Positions 44,813 through 56,525 of a stretch of DNA of 64,000 nt are shown in pieces (position 1 is the stretch's first letter; the number at the start of each line of letters is the position of its first letter). The notes under the pieces are model-generated. The model had not been told where the DNA came from, did not search any database, and saw only the letters and a program-made list of their open reading frames with translations. A program made the position numbers and the translations under genes. Origin of the DNA: Hymenopus coronatus (lineage: Eukaryota > Arthropoda > Insecta > Mantodea > Hymenopodidae); contig CM060899.1 of the NCBI GenBank assembly GCA_030762935.1, forward strand, positions 11,825,001-11,889,000, in the 5' to 3' direction.

Positions 44813-47670
44813 TTATATTATAGAAACAATGCAATAAAAGAAATTTTTAAGAGAAATTTTAAATGTGTGCAGTGCAGGTATTTGCTTAAGGTAATTAGGT
44901 AATTTGTTATAAAGCTGGAGGCCGGTATATACAAAACTTTTTTCAAGTGAACTTGTGCTATGTGTTATTACATGAAGTTGATCTTTTTTCCTAGTACCAT
45001 AAGAATGTACCTGTGAGTTTGTTGTGTACGTACTAAGATTGCTTTTTATGTAGCATAACGTTTCATATATATAAATACAGGGTAGAGGTAATACATTTAA
45101 TTTCTTAAATAATGGTCTACAGCTAGTTCTTTTATTAACACATAACATTATCCTAATTGCCCTTTTCTGTATTTTAAAAATAGATTTTGCTCCTGTTGAG
45201 TTACTCCAAAATATTATTCCAAAAGAAAGAACGGATTGAAGGTATGCATGATATAGTGAAAGAACTGATTTTAAATCCATAATTTTTTAAATGACTGTGA
45301 TAGCATAAGTTATTTTACTCAGCTTTTGCGATAACTTTTGAGTGTGAACAGTCCACTTTAAATTCTCGTCCACCCATACTCCCAGAAATTTTGTACTATC
45401 TGTGAATGAGATACATTTATCCTGAAACTTTATAGTGGGATAGTTAGTAAATGCATTTTGGGTATGGTGGAAAGCTATTGCTGTTGTCTTTTCTGAGTTT
45501 ATTAGTAATCTATTAGTATTAAACCAGTTTAACAATTCACATATTGTCTGCTCTATCTTACACTGTAGGGACTTTAAGTTGCAACCAGAAATGTATACAC
45601 TTGTATCGTCAGCAAATAATGTTGGAGAACTATTTTTTAAGGAATGCTCTAAATCATTTATATATATCAGAAACAAAATAGGACCTAGAATTGAAGCTTG
45701 CGGTACACCATTTTGCACCGCTGCCTTAGACGATAAATATGTTGTAGTTTCACTTGTGTTTGCATGAGCATAGGTGATTTCAACCATCTGTTGTCGGGAA
45801 GTTAAGTATTTTTTAAACCACTTGTTCACCACTCCACGTATACCAATATTAGCTAATTTTACCAATAAAGTGTTATGTTCTACTAGGTCAAATGCCTTTG
45901 ACAAGTCTAAAAATATACCAATATTTTCTTCCATTTTATCCATAGATTCATATACACGTTTAACAAAATCTGCTATTGCTGTATTTATCGACTTGTCTTT
46001 CCGAAATCCATGTTGTTTGCTTGTTATTAAATTGTGTTTAGTTAGGAATGATGTGAGCCTTGTATACATTACTTTCTCTATTATTTTTGAAAAAATTAAT
46101 AGTAATGATACGGGTCTATAATTACCTACATCAGATTCTACTCCCTTTTTAAAAAGGGGTTTAACCTTAGCCACCTTCAATTTTTCTGGAAATTCACCTG
46201 TTGAAAATGAAAGGTTTATTATGTGACATAGGGGTTTTACTATATACTGATAGCAGTTCTCTATAACACTGTCAGGAATCTCATCAATACCACAAGATGT
46301 CTTACATTTCATTCTTTTAATTATGCTTATCAATCCATTTCTGTAACAGGGGTTAAATACATACTATTGCATTGGTTTGAATATCTATTTATCTGTAAAA
46401 ACTGTTTCTGTAGGCTATCATTTAACCTATTTTGGGCTATATTTGTGTAGTAGTTATTAAAAAAGTTGGCTACTTGTTTTGGTTCACTTATATTAGCTCC
46501 CTTATGACTAAGCTGTATATTCTTTGGGATATTATTATCTTGTTTAATTAAGGACCACATGGCTTTTGATTTATTTTGTGATTTGCGTATAAGGTTTGAA
46601 TTATGTAGTTCTTTTGCTTCAGTCAACACTTTACTATATATATGTTTGTATTTTTTATAGTACGTTTTAAATTGTTCTGTAACATTTCCAGCTTTTATTA
46701 TTCTGCTCAGAAATTTCATTCTGTTACTTGAATTTTTGATACCAAGAGTTATCCATTTAATTTTTGGTTGCCAGATTGGCACTCTAGTTTTTGGTAAGGC
46801 TACTTGAAAGCAATAATTGAAAATATTAAAAAACTCATTATAAGCATCATCTACAGACTGGTGTAGATATACTAAATCCCATTACTGATTTTGCAGTAAA
46901 TAATTTAACTGATCTAGGCTGCTATCATTGATCACCCTTATGTTTTTGTAACTAGACTTTTTGTTTAATAACTTACATCTAATTTTGTTTTGGATACATA
47001 TAATCTGGGCTAAGTGATCTGAAAGTCCTGTTTCAATTACTTGTAAGCTATACTCCCATAATGTTTTATTTATAATAATTTGCTCTAGAGCTGATTGACT
47101 GTTTGGAGTTACTCTGGTGGGGACAAATACCACTGGCTCCATTCCAAATGAATTTAGCATACACATTAGCTCTGATGGCATTTTATCTAAAAAAATTAAC
47201 ATTTAAATCACCTATGATTATATGGTCATTTCCTTTGTTTAATGCTCTCTGATTTATTATTTCCAAGCAGTCAATGAGCAGGGCAGTGCTATTGTTAGGG
47301 GGTCTATATATACAAGTTATTAATAAATTGGATTGCGTTAGTTCTATTGTGCAAGATTCAAATTTTCCTTCAATATTTAAGTCTGAAAAATATGTGCAAG
47401 GTTTAGCTGCTATATTGGAATTTACATATATACACGTACCTCCATGCTTTATACTTTTCCTACAGTATTCGGTTGTTAAGTAAAAATTAGGTATTGTGAA
47501 GAATTCAATTTCGTTCTCATTTAACCAATGCTCAGAAATGCAGATTATATCTAAATCCTTGTGGTTATGCAGTAATGTTTCTAGAATTGCTTTTTTATTC
47601 CTTAAACTCTGAAGATTTTGATGAAATATTTTAATTGGTTTACCTTTAAACTTAGGAATACCCGCACTAC
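44813..47670 (-). pseudogene. LINE I ORF2: endonuclease and reverse transcriptase
   Basis: Endonuclease: KIFHQNLQSLRNKKAILETL (47630), ICISEHWLNENE, CIYRPPNNS (47310), IIIGDLNVNF (47210), ETGLSDHLAQIICIQ (47035). Reverse transcriptase: CGIDEIPDSVIENC (46300), VGNYRPVSLL, QHGFRKDKS, IFLDLSKAFDLVEH, NGVPQASILGPILFLIYIND and catalytic LFADDTSVYI (about 45605), ending SLKNFFYCIVSII. Lesions: one extra T in the run near 47190, TAA at 46882, a one-base shift near 46335 and TAA at 45287. The frame before the first recognisable endonuclease residues overlaps the end of ORF1 and has no ATG there. Asp-Asp catalytic pair intact. Confidence 0.88.
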
Positions 47671-47679
47671 ATTTTGTGT

Positions 47680-48783
47680 TTATAAAAATTCTTCTCCAAT
47701 ATCCTTGGGCTTCTTCTGTCTTGTAGATCGCCGAGGTATTGTACTGCCAACATCTGCTTCCTGGAGTGTTGAGTTGTCCTCTAATAGACCATCTTGCTCT
47801 TCTTCTGCCTCCAAAAATACGCTGATTTTTCTTCTGTACTCTTGTGGTTCCAGACGTAGTTCTTGTGTTTGCTGCTGTTGCATCTGCTGCTTTGGTGACA
47901 CTTCTTGGATCTTATTCCAGCTTACGACTATTGGACCGTTCTTTTTCTCATATTTTCCGAAGGTTTTATTCACAACCGTTACAATTTGTTTATTTATCTT
48001 TTCCTTGCCATTGATATTCATATGAAGACCATGCCTAGTGAGATCACATTTTTCTAAGCTTATTTTCACCACACTCACATGGCTATACCTTTTCAGCAAT
48101 TTTTTGAGTTTTCTGTTGTACACCTGCATCTCCTTGTTTACACACGAAGATTCATGTAGACCATACCTTTTTGGTGCCTCCATAACTATGATGTTTGTAT
48201 TTTTGTTTCGTTCGGCAAAATTTGTAATGCACTTTAGCCCTTCTTTAGAATTATTTTTTGATATATCATTTGTACCTCCCCACACTGTTATGGCGTCTGT
48301 TTTCACCAAACTTTGGATTTCCTCACTCGCGATTTGTGTCACTAATTCCATACCTATTCCCGGCCTCACATAACCACAAACTTCTACATCTTTTCCCATC
48401 ATAGAATCTATTTGTGCTGCCGATCCTCTTGCATGACTATCGCCGATTACCATAATGTTGCGTTTCTTCTTTCTCTTTTGAGTAAACACTTTGTTTACCT
48501 CGTTTACTGTTGTTTCTTCCTCTTCCAATACCGCAAAGTGATTACATGTTTCTATAGGATTTTGAATTATTTGTGATCTATGTTGTTTTCCTTTCACTAC
48601 ATCTCGCCATTCTCGATTTTGTATGCTTTTGTTAGTGGCGTCATTACCGTTGTTATTGTTGATGTAACCTTCAGCTTCGCGTATCTTCTCATTCTTCAGT
48701 ATATTAATTATTTCCCATGCTGATTTTAATTCCACAACTGTTTCTTCTAGTCTTCTTTCTAATTCTAGCCACACTTTTTGCAA
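47680..48783 (-). CDS. LINE I ORF1 protein with SGNH esterase domain, intact
   Basis: Continuous 367-residue frame starting MQKVWLELERRLEETVVELK. Layout: N-terminal coiled coil (residues 1-40), Asn-rich linker (60-75), esterase domain (about 105-280) with IMVIGDSHARGS (block I, nucleophile Ser), VWGGTNDISKNN (block III, GTND) and LTRHGLHMNINGKEKI (block V, Asp/His), then a Gln-rich stretch (MQQQQTQ, about 305) and a basic tail SIPRRSTRQKKPKD-like. The GxND and DxxH residues needed for hydrolysis are present, though the first Asp position reads DLTRHG. No PHD finger or zinc knuckle. Start: ATG at 48783, about 70 bp from the element's 5' end. SGNH-type ORF1 proteins are known in CR1 relatives. 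It could still be expressed if the 5' UTR is active; nothing shows that it is. Confidence 0.8.
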   Translation of the reverse strand: MQKVWLELERRLEETVVELKSAWEIINILKNEKIREAEGYINNNNGNDATNKSIQNREWRDVVKGKQHRSQIIQNPIETCNHFAVLEEEETTVNEVNKVFTQKRKKKRNIMVIGDSHARGSAAQIDSMMGKDVEVCGYVRPGIGMELVTQIASEEIQSLVKTDAITVWGGTNDISKNNSKEGLKCITNFAERNKNTNIIVMEAPKRYGLHESSCVNKEMQVYNRKLKKLLKRYSHVSVVKISLEKCDLTRHGLHMNINGKEKINKQIVTVVNKTFGKYEKKNGPIVVSWNKIQEVSPKQQMQQQQTQELRLEPQEYRRKISVFLEAEEEQDGLLEDNSTLQEADVGSTIPRRSTRQKKPKDIGEEFL

Positions 48784-48864
48784 ATTGATTCCTGTATTTT
48801 ACCGTGAAAATCGTTGGAGCTCACAAATCGGTTGGTTATAGCTGCCGCCATCTTAATGTGGTAA

Positions 48865-49265
48865 TGTGGTATATGTGTTATAGTACTACACTTGGTGCAG
48901 TTTTCTGGTAATACATTACGTATCGTTGCTATGGTGAGTTACGGTAGTCCGTTGCCATGGTAATACCTTTTTGCTGTTGCTTTGGCAATACGCCCTTTGT
49001 CGTGTAAAATCATAATGTAAATCAGTGTGTTACCAAAGGTACGGCACGCAGTGTAATATCATAGCAAGGGCACAGAGTATAACACCATAGGAAGCTTGTA
49101 CGTTGTAGTTACCTAGCAAAGACAGAATGTAATATCATAGCAACGTCAACAAGTGTGTTAACATAGCAACGACACACATTGTAGTAATTTGGCAACGGCG
49201 CACTCTGTAATATCATAGAAACGGTACACAGTGTATTGTCATAGCAACTCTACACCTTGCAATAG
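48865..49265. repeat. X-box-like satellite, segment 5, with polarity switch
   Basis: Plus polarity at 48900-49005 (GTCCGTTGCCATGGTAATAC near 48949), then minus polarity from about 49020 to 49265 (TGTAATATCATAGCAAGGGC, GTGTGTTAACATAGCAACG). The switch lies at 49005-49020 within TTTGTCGTGTAAAATCA. Confidence 0.85.
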
Positions 49266-49346
49266 GTACTCAAATAAGAATAGCTGAACTACATAATACC
49301 TCGAACTGAAGGTTGTATAGTATTTTATCTTTCTTAATTTGAACAG

Positions 49347-49511
49347 ATTTCAATCAATATACTCTCTTTGGGACCTGGAAAATTAGTTGACGATCACATT
49401 GTGACTAATTTTCGAGCGTTGAAGTATTTTCTGGATGGAAGAATTCTATTCAAAACTGACTGCCTAGAAGATTGTAGTGAATTACTTCATACTAGAACAC
49501 GCAAGATTAAG
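49347..49511 (+). CDS. Candidate internal exon of an unidentified gene
   Basis: A polypyrimidine stretch and acceptor (CTTTCTTAATTTGAACAG) end at 49346; a donor AAG/GTATATG follows at 49511/49512. The 165 bp between are 55 whole codons in phase 0: NILSLGPGKLVDDHIVTNF, RALKYFLDGRILFKTDCLED and a basic end RTRKIK. Its 3' phase matches the acceptor at 56526, so the two could splice together. The open frame beyond 49511 becomes hydrophobic and looks like intron read-through. No family recognised. It could also be a chance frame or an old repeat. Confidence 0.35.
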
Positions 49512-51068
49512 GTATATGTTTCTTCAGCTCCTAACATTTCAATTACTGAATCAAAATCCAGACATTTTCAGGAGATTAAAGATGTCATTGAAAAAGATCA
49601 TTGTGCTTTTTCCGGCAGCTTCAAATCAGAGAAGGGAAAAGAAGATATAATTTTGTTGTACAGTTTCATTATTACAGTTGGGAATGCATTGTACATTATT
49701 TACATCATATTCACCCTGTATAACGGATAGAACATTAAGTGCGTGTTGCTAAAACTTGATAAATTCAGAATATTTGGGAATGTTGTGTATCAAATCATAA
49801 AAGACAAAACAGAGAATTTCGCTGGCATCTGATTTCCTTGGTATAATTATTGTAATAAATATTTTTTTACAATTCATCATATTTATAAGCAAATAAAATA
49901 AATAAAATGTGAAAACTATCATCCGTGTTGGGATTTTTAAATATTTTGCTCTAGTACAAAACCTCCTATGTGCAACATATCATCAATAGTAAATCCCCTA
50001 TGTACACTAATCAATGGAAAATCTTCTATAACTTTTTGCACATAATCTCAAAATTATCTATGTAACTGAATTTAAGTACATGTTTGATAATAGCTTAGGA
50101 TACAACCTTGTTAAACCAATAAACCTTAAAGAACACACGTAACAGTTATTTCACAAAACAGTTTTTTCACTGTAAAATTTAATTTGTGTCACATAGGTGG
50201 TTGCGTATCGCCAATAACGACGTGCATCTTTAAATTTTACAAAACTAGTTAAGTTCAATTTCAAAAGCAATCTGAATAGATACTAAAAAATTCATAATTA
50301 TTTATAAGTACAACATTTAGATTCACGATAATTTCATAAACAACCTTCCTCAATAGTAACATGTAAATTAACTTTTGATTGGTTTCACTCCTAATCATAG
50401 AGGTAATTGTGTTAATCACTAAACACCACAAATTCTGCTAATTTTTATACCCAGTAATCCTGAATCAGCGCGGAACGTATTGGGCGGACGATGTTGCTCG
50501 GATAAGGCCACTCTACCTACTTACCGCGCGCCCTTGTTTGCGAGCTTACTTTCATATGGCAAAGTAACATATTTATCAACTACATTGCTATGAGCGCAAA
50601 AAATATCTGTAATCAATGTTGTCAACCTATGTGATAAAAGTGAAAGCCCACAAATTTGTATAAGTCCGGTGAGTTTAGGACTCATTCATCCTAGAGTCTA
50701 TACCATGGTTCATTGGAGCTTCACAGATATCTCGGCTACGCCTTGTCATCACGCCTTTGACCGCACCTGATACACTGTTCTGCATAAAGAAACATCTCTT
50801 TGCTATCTATGTAGCTAAGGTCTTCAATCCCTCGGCTACTGTTTGCGACTTAAGGCTATCAACACCTCTGTTAAGCTATGTGGCTTAGAACCAGACCTTT
50901 CACAGCGATAAACGGTTTCTTCTACCATGTTCAGATTGTTAATGATGACAACATGCGAAGAGATAAGGATAGAAGAAGTAATGTTGCCATGATGCCTAGG
51001 GTGAGACGTCCCTTAAGTTTGTGAAGGCAAGTGAAGTAGAACTGACGAAAGTGAATAAGTGTTGACGT
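49512..51068. other. Possible intron; nothing recognised
   Basis: A+T-rich to about 50460, then a G+C-richer patch (50460-50940) with no coding signal. If the two exons belong together this is part of a ~7-kb intron. Confidence 0.3.
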
Positions 51069-51352
51069 CCTCCGTGGTCTAGGGGTAACTTGCTGGCCTA
51101 TAGTTCTCCAAGGCCCTGGGTTCAAACCCGATATACAACGATGGAGCTTTTTGGGCGTTAAACTACAGAGCATATCTTTCTTTGGAAGGGAAGTAAAGCC
51201 GATGGTCCCGAGTCGTACATTTACGCCACGTAAAATAACCTGAAGCCCGATACAGAAGCCTCTAAGCAAAATTACGCGGTCTTTATGCCTAATTTAGAAC
51301 GGGGGGCTGGTAACCACAGCAGTTAAAAACATCCCTAAATAACGCTCAATTT
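51069..51352 (+). repeat. SINE-2 copy, full length with tRNA head
   Basis: Head CCTCCGTGGTCTAGGGGTAA (A box TGGTCTAGGGG), B box GGGTTCAAACCCG (about 51119-51131), ACGATGGAGCTTTTTGGGC, GTACATTTACGCCACGTAAA, GCCTCTAAGCAAA and 3' end TTAAAAACATCCCTAAATAA. More diverged than the 20590 copy. Confidence 0.88.
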
Positions 51353-52961
51353 AAATGTAATTTAAAACAAAATTTGCAACAGTTTTATTAATGTATACTC
51401 ACCAACTTTTATATTTTCATAGTATGTAATGTGACAGGAATACCAACCTGTAGCTATTCCCTAGGTTCAGTAGTTTATTTTAATTTTACTCAGAAGGTTG
51501 CAAGGACTTGACTTCAGTGCGTGTAACTAAATACTCTTCATTAGCAATACAGGAAACGCCCTTTATTTAACATGGAAATGGCTGACGACATGCTATCATG
51601 TAGTCTTGCGGTCGGGAATACACACATCAGCTGATCTAAATAAATGGAAATAATACTCCTACACACGTTGCCATTTCTATTAAATCGGAATAAATACGCC
51701 AATTTATGCATTTTCTCTTCAATGTAAGTCACAAGCAAGGAGGCAAGCTTTTATATATTTCAAAGTGGGTTGAGTTAAATTTTACAGGTACAAAATAAAA
51801 TTGTTTATTTAACATTAATTTAGGCGTACATTACCGGGAAGAATATGAACAGTAAAGACATAAATCATGTGCATTAAAACTATTTTTTAAATCATTTATA
51901 TATTTTCGGTGGTGCGAATAAAATATAATTCTAACATAATTGTTTGTGACGAAATTGCGAAAATAAGGGACTCCCAAGTGTATTTTGGTATTCTGGAGAA
52001 AAGCCGATTTCGACCCACAGAAACTGTCACAGCTCAGAGAACCTAACCATTCAAAGCGTACCTAATCACGAAACCTATAGAATTTGTTTTACTCTGCTCC
52101 TCAGCAGCATGAAGAGTTAATATTTTAAATAATGTTAGATTTTCAGCAATAGTCATTTTGGAACGTAACTGTGTACCTTCCAAGCTATTAAAAATAATTG
52201 AGAGCTAATTTAAACAAATATTTCCTTTAGTTGCCAATTTGTATATTGAAGTGAATTAAGCTCCGTTTACTTCCACACGCGATTCGGATTTGTTTATTCT
52301 ACCATTATAAATGCTTTGCAATTACTGGTATATTGCAAACTTTTAGGGTCATATGATGAATAGGTAGGCATTAGGTATACCAGATTTCTAATCTGGATAT
52401 ATTGAACTTTTCAACTCTTTAAAATTCGGAGCTCCTGTGACATTTCACCTTCAGAGCTATCTAACCTAACCTTGTCTATAAGAGAAATGTCTCAACCAAG
52501 GCATTTAGCTACAATTATTGCACATTAAGTATGTATAATTACTACAATAATTTGTGTGATTGTGCCATTTAGAGCATTTTCTTAATACGTCTTTATTATT
52601 TATGCCTTTAAGGCAAAGTAACTTCGTGGAAAATCACTGATCTTCTGCATTAAAAGTGTTTTATCTCGAGGAAATCGAAAGAAAGATACAGCATTATTTT
52701 GCCAGGTATAGTTATGGTATTAAACTACTGTATACACTTCTCGTCCTTGAAGGTTTTCATTGCCTAACATCAGAAAAAGTAAACCAAAACATCTTATTCT
52801 ATTCTATTTATACAGTTTCCAGCAATACTTCAGACCGCTACACTAGTATTGCTGGTGTTTCTTGTTGCCACTCTTTTGAACGACTTTCCTGTGCTCGTAA
52901 TGAAGGGTATTTGGTGTAACCCACATGTATAGAGGGAAAAGTTAGGAGATACTCTAACCTT
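51353..52961. other. Nothing recognised
   Basis: A+T-rich. The plus frame 52656-52919 has no splice support or family resemblance. Confidence 0.3.
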
Positions 52962-54041
52962 ATGCGTTGTGGTTGGTAAAGCTCGTTTTTGTCCAGCCGC
53001 CAATTTTGATTCTATAATTTGGAGAGCATTCCCGTTTTTTTTTGTTTTTTTTTTTTAGGTGAAATATGTCCCCCTCCCAAAGATTTTGTTGTCTAGCCGC
53101 CAATTTTGATTCTATAATTTGGAGAGCATTCCCGTTTTTTTAGGTAAAATATGTCCCCCTCCCAAAGATTTTGTGGTGGTAAATGTAAATTAAGCAGTAC
53201 ATTTGGACCGTAGATTTTAAACCAAGTAAAACGGTGAATACGTGTGTGGTGTTTGCTAATGGTTTCTCGTATAGCATATATATATATATAAAAACAATAG
53301 GAAATGGTTGAATACATAGGTTAGGATACTTTTTAAATGCTTTTGTGGTTTTAAATAATGGTCAAACACGTGTGGTGTTTGGTTGTAGTTTCTCGAATAG
53401 CAGAAGCAGAAACAAGGAAAGGGAAATTCGCCGACAAACTTGGCAACCTACTCCGGTTTATAGAAAACCTCATTCTAATTCACCCATTTAGCAGCTATCA
53501 TGAGCTATAATTAGAATCAAACGATGTGCGAATGATCCAGAAACGTGAGAATAGGGGCGCTTCCTCGGACTCGGAATGCAATACATGCAATCCACAGTGC
53601 GTCACTAATTTTTGGGATAATCTCTCATACTTTTCACCCTTTGTTTGTGTGCAGTTAAATTGATTCCAAGCCTTTCCCAAAGTTTATGTACATGCATCCT
53701 ATAAATGACTGTCTCATACATATATTCAGTTTTAGACCAAGAAATTAGAGCAAAATTAAGTTATGACCTTGCATTGATGTTTACTGATATAATATCAGTT
53801 TACCAATAATAACTTCTGACAAGCCAAATAATGTAATTGTATTACATATTCCTTCAGTTAAATACCTCTCCCCTTCATTGCCTTCTTTTACTTCAAAAAC
53901 TGAAAAAAAAAAAAAAAAAAAAAACAAAAAACAACCAATTATTTGACTTTTTTTGATCGTGATGTAATTGGCCGTGTAGAGTTCACAAGATGGCGGCTGG
54001 ACACAAAACCCGTTTCATTTCTATGGTTAACCAACCGTGAT
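52962..54041. mobile_element. Non-autonomous TIR element, copy 2
   Basis: Ends are inverted repeats: left GTTGTGGTTGGTAAAGCTCG with TTTTTGTCCAGCCGCCA (about 52965-53002), right reversed CACGGTTGGTTAACCATAG with TTTTGTGTCCAGCCGCCA (54039-53992). The core pairs with copy 1: TTTCTCGAATAGCAGAAGC (about 53391), CCAAGAAATTAGAGCAAA (about 53737), AATAATAACTTCTGACAAG (about 53805). The left end contains a ~95-bp tandem duplication (GCCGCCAATTTTGATTC at 52998 and 53097). A 21-A run is at about 53902-53923. No open frame. Parent transposon unknown. Confidence 0.72.
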
Positions 54042-54578
54042 GTTTTAAATCCTACACTAAGCGGGAGTAGTTATCAACACAAATACAAATCTTAGTTTAA
54101 TCTTATTTTTTTTTTATTGATCGCTTTACACATTAGCTAACTCTATCGATCGTTTTGTTCACAACAGTGTTAATTTGTGAACCAAAGATCCAGTTGAATG
54201 CCATGACTTCTGGATACTACAAGTTGGTGTAACGATCAATTAAATAGGCTCTAATTCACCGAGCTATGGCGAGGTTTACTCCTTTTTGCTGCGTGAGGGC
54301 TACAGAATATGTAAGGACATAAGTAATATTTCTTCCATTCCAATACCCAACCTAACTGAAGAATATAATGTGTAATACTTTATCGTTCTTATGTTTACCG
54401 TTCATCTACAGAAATATTTTCCATTAGAATAATATCTATTGCGCTATAACCTTGACTAAACTCCCTATATAAAGCATCATTCGAAATTGCTATATGCCTA
54501 ATACATAATCTAAGGTATTATTTTGTTGTTAAAATGTGCGTAATATATACCATTAGCACTCATTCACACTCATTGCAT

Positions 54579-54757
54579 CGATCCCAAGCGACCGATGTGA
54601 GATTTGTAGTGGACAAAGCGGTGCAAGGGCGGGTTTTCTCCGGGTTCTCCGGTTTTCCCCGCCATCGTATTCCACCGGTGCTCCATCTTCATTCCATGTG
54701 TCACCAGTGTCATCGCCTGCGGTGCCATGGTAGTAAAAGCGGACGTTAAACACTATC
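54579..54757 (+). repeat. SINE-1 copy, 5'-truncated
   Basis: Starts at the B box (ATCGATCCCAAGCGACC) and runs through TTTTCTCCGGGTTCTCCGG to AAGCGGACGTTAAACACTA. Sequence near consensus, so young among the copies here. Confidence 0.92.
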
Positions 54758-55003
54758 AGAGTAGAGACACTCATTGCATGATTTAATGCATTTATATCAC
54801 ACAACCTTTTCACACCTACATGTTCCTCATACACAACACATATCACACCCAGGGCATCATAGGAGCATTCCTTTTGCTGTTCTTGGTGTTGTCAAAAGTG
54901 GTGGGCCATAAGTCATAAAGAGTAGCCGAGGTATATGTGAATCTATATCCCAAATGAACGAAGACTTTATAGTTTTTACCGGATTCCGTAGAAACCTATT
55001 AGT

Positions 55004-55236
55004 GCCGCACCGTGGCCGAGTGGTTAAACTGCTCGCCTCTCACCTAAACAGCCCTAGTTTGATCCAAATATTTACCAAAGATTTGTGGTATGCAAATGGA
55101 GTAGTGGCATTTTTGCTTTGAGTTCTGCAGGTTCCCCGCTATTGCATTCTACCGGTGCTCCATCTTCATTCCATGTATCATAAATCATCGCCTGCGGTGC
55201 CACAAGTATAAAAGCAGGTGTTAAACACTATAAAAA
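55004..55236 (+). repeat. SINE-1 copy, full length, diverged
   Basis: Head GCCGCACCGTGGCCGAGTGG, B box TAGTTTGATCC, body degraded (TTTTTGCTTTGAGTTCTGC), 3' end AAGCAGGTGTTAAACACTAT with short A run. Confidence 0.88.
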
Positions 55237-56525
55237 TACTGCTTAGCAAGTAAACTTTGGCTACCCAGATTGGGAGCAAAACCCTAAGTTTTAGTCTGTA
55301 ATTGAACATTTAACCTCAGGTTTCCACTTGGAGCTGTGATAAAATATAGTCAGTCAGTGATGTGTTATGACATTGCTGAGTACATAATGAAAAATTACTT
55401 TGTTCAAAAGTTGCTATTTTGTACAAATATAAAATACATGTTAAGCTTTACACAGAATAACCCAATTTTGCTACCCCCACAATAGGTAGCCCTAGGTATG
55501 TGATGGCTCTTCTAATGTACAGATTTTTAATAACAGAGCAGAAAGATTTCATAGGTGTATTATTTATAATTATTTGGTTGAGATTATGTACTAATTCAGC
55601 AATTTAAAGTTTATGGAATATAATGGGTACCCAATAAAAAAAGCTATGCTTAATTTGTCCCAAATTCTTACAGTTTGTTGAGTAAAGTTTCCACAAACAA
55701 ATTATTCATCATTGATAAAAAGGTGAAATTATAACAAGAATTTGCAAAGTGTAGTTCAATATATGAGGATGTATATTGGACTTAAATGTAAAGGAATAAT
55801 AGTTAAGCCATTTTTATGATCTATACACATAGTTTAGAAGGTGTCATTAATGAATGATGCTGAAAGGAAATTGCAATACAACATCCTATAGTATTTCATA
55901 AGAATATTTCTGTGAATATCGCAGTATATGATCATTATTAAGACTATCTTAGCTCTGTGCCAGAAAAGCCAGTTAGTTTTATGTGATTAAAAATAAATAA
56001 ATATATAAAATAAAACATATTACTAATGTATTACATTCACATGATTTTCTCTTAACCAACTATAATTTATTTATATAACATCTGGACACAGTTTTAAATG
56101 GTTATTAATTCTGTACCATATGCATAAAGAAGGTATTGTAATCCACAAAATATTTGATACTGAGATTTCAGTGGAAGTACAAGTTATAGGGTCCACAGAA
56201 CTCAGATTGAATATACAGGTTAAGGGACGTGTAAAGAAATGATGACTAATTCATATTTGATACCCATTTCCATGAATATCAGTGGAGATTTTATTCAGTA
56301 TTAGAAATATTTTGGACTATACAAGATCGTAATTATAACATGAAAGAGGGAGAGCTGAACGTAAAAAGGCTTTGTGTAATATTTCATGATAAGTACAGGG
56401 AAGGTAATTGGAATTAATTAAAGATATCTCAAAGATTTGAAATCCAGTCTGCTTAAGTACTTCAATAATTTGGTTTTGGTTTGAGAAAGGCTAATTTTGT
56501 TTTTTAATTTTTTGCTTGTTCTCAG
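55237..56525. other. Nothing recognised; possible intron end
   Basis: A+T-rich DNA ending in a T-rich tract and CTTGTTCTCAG just before the exon at 56526. Confidence 0.35.

Larger units (their letters stand above)
44143..48860 (-). mobile_element. LINE I: esterase-ORF1 LINE, nearly complete
   Basis: Minus strand: 5' end near 48853 (AAGATGGCGGCAGC), ORF1 48783-47680, ORF2 from about 47670 to 44813, 3' UTR to 44143 holding the fragment at 44186-44633. The 3' end GAACGAATAAAT joins directly to CTG/CCG units of the trinucleotide tract. ORF1 with an SGNH esterase and ORF2 with APE endonuclease plus reverse transcriptase but no RNase H put it in the CR1/L2/Daphne neighbourhood; the exact clade is not clear. 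Only four lesions were found in ORF2, so it is young. Confidence 0.85.

Noticed and set aside
3756..55236. True tRNA genes at the SINE heads
   Set aside because: A and B boxes are present but acceptor stems do not pair and each is followed by a SINE body.
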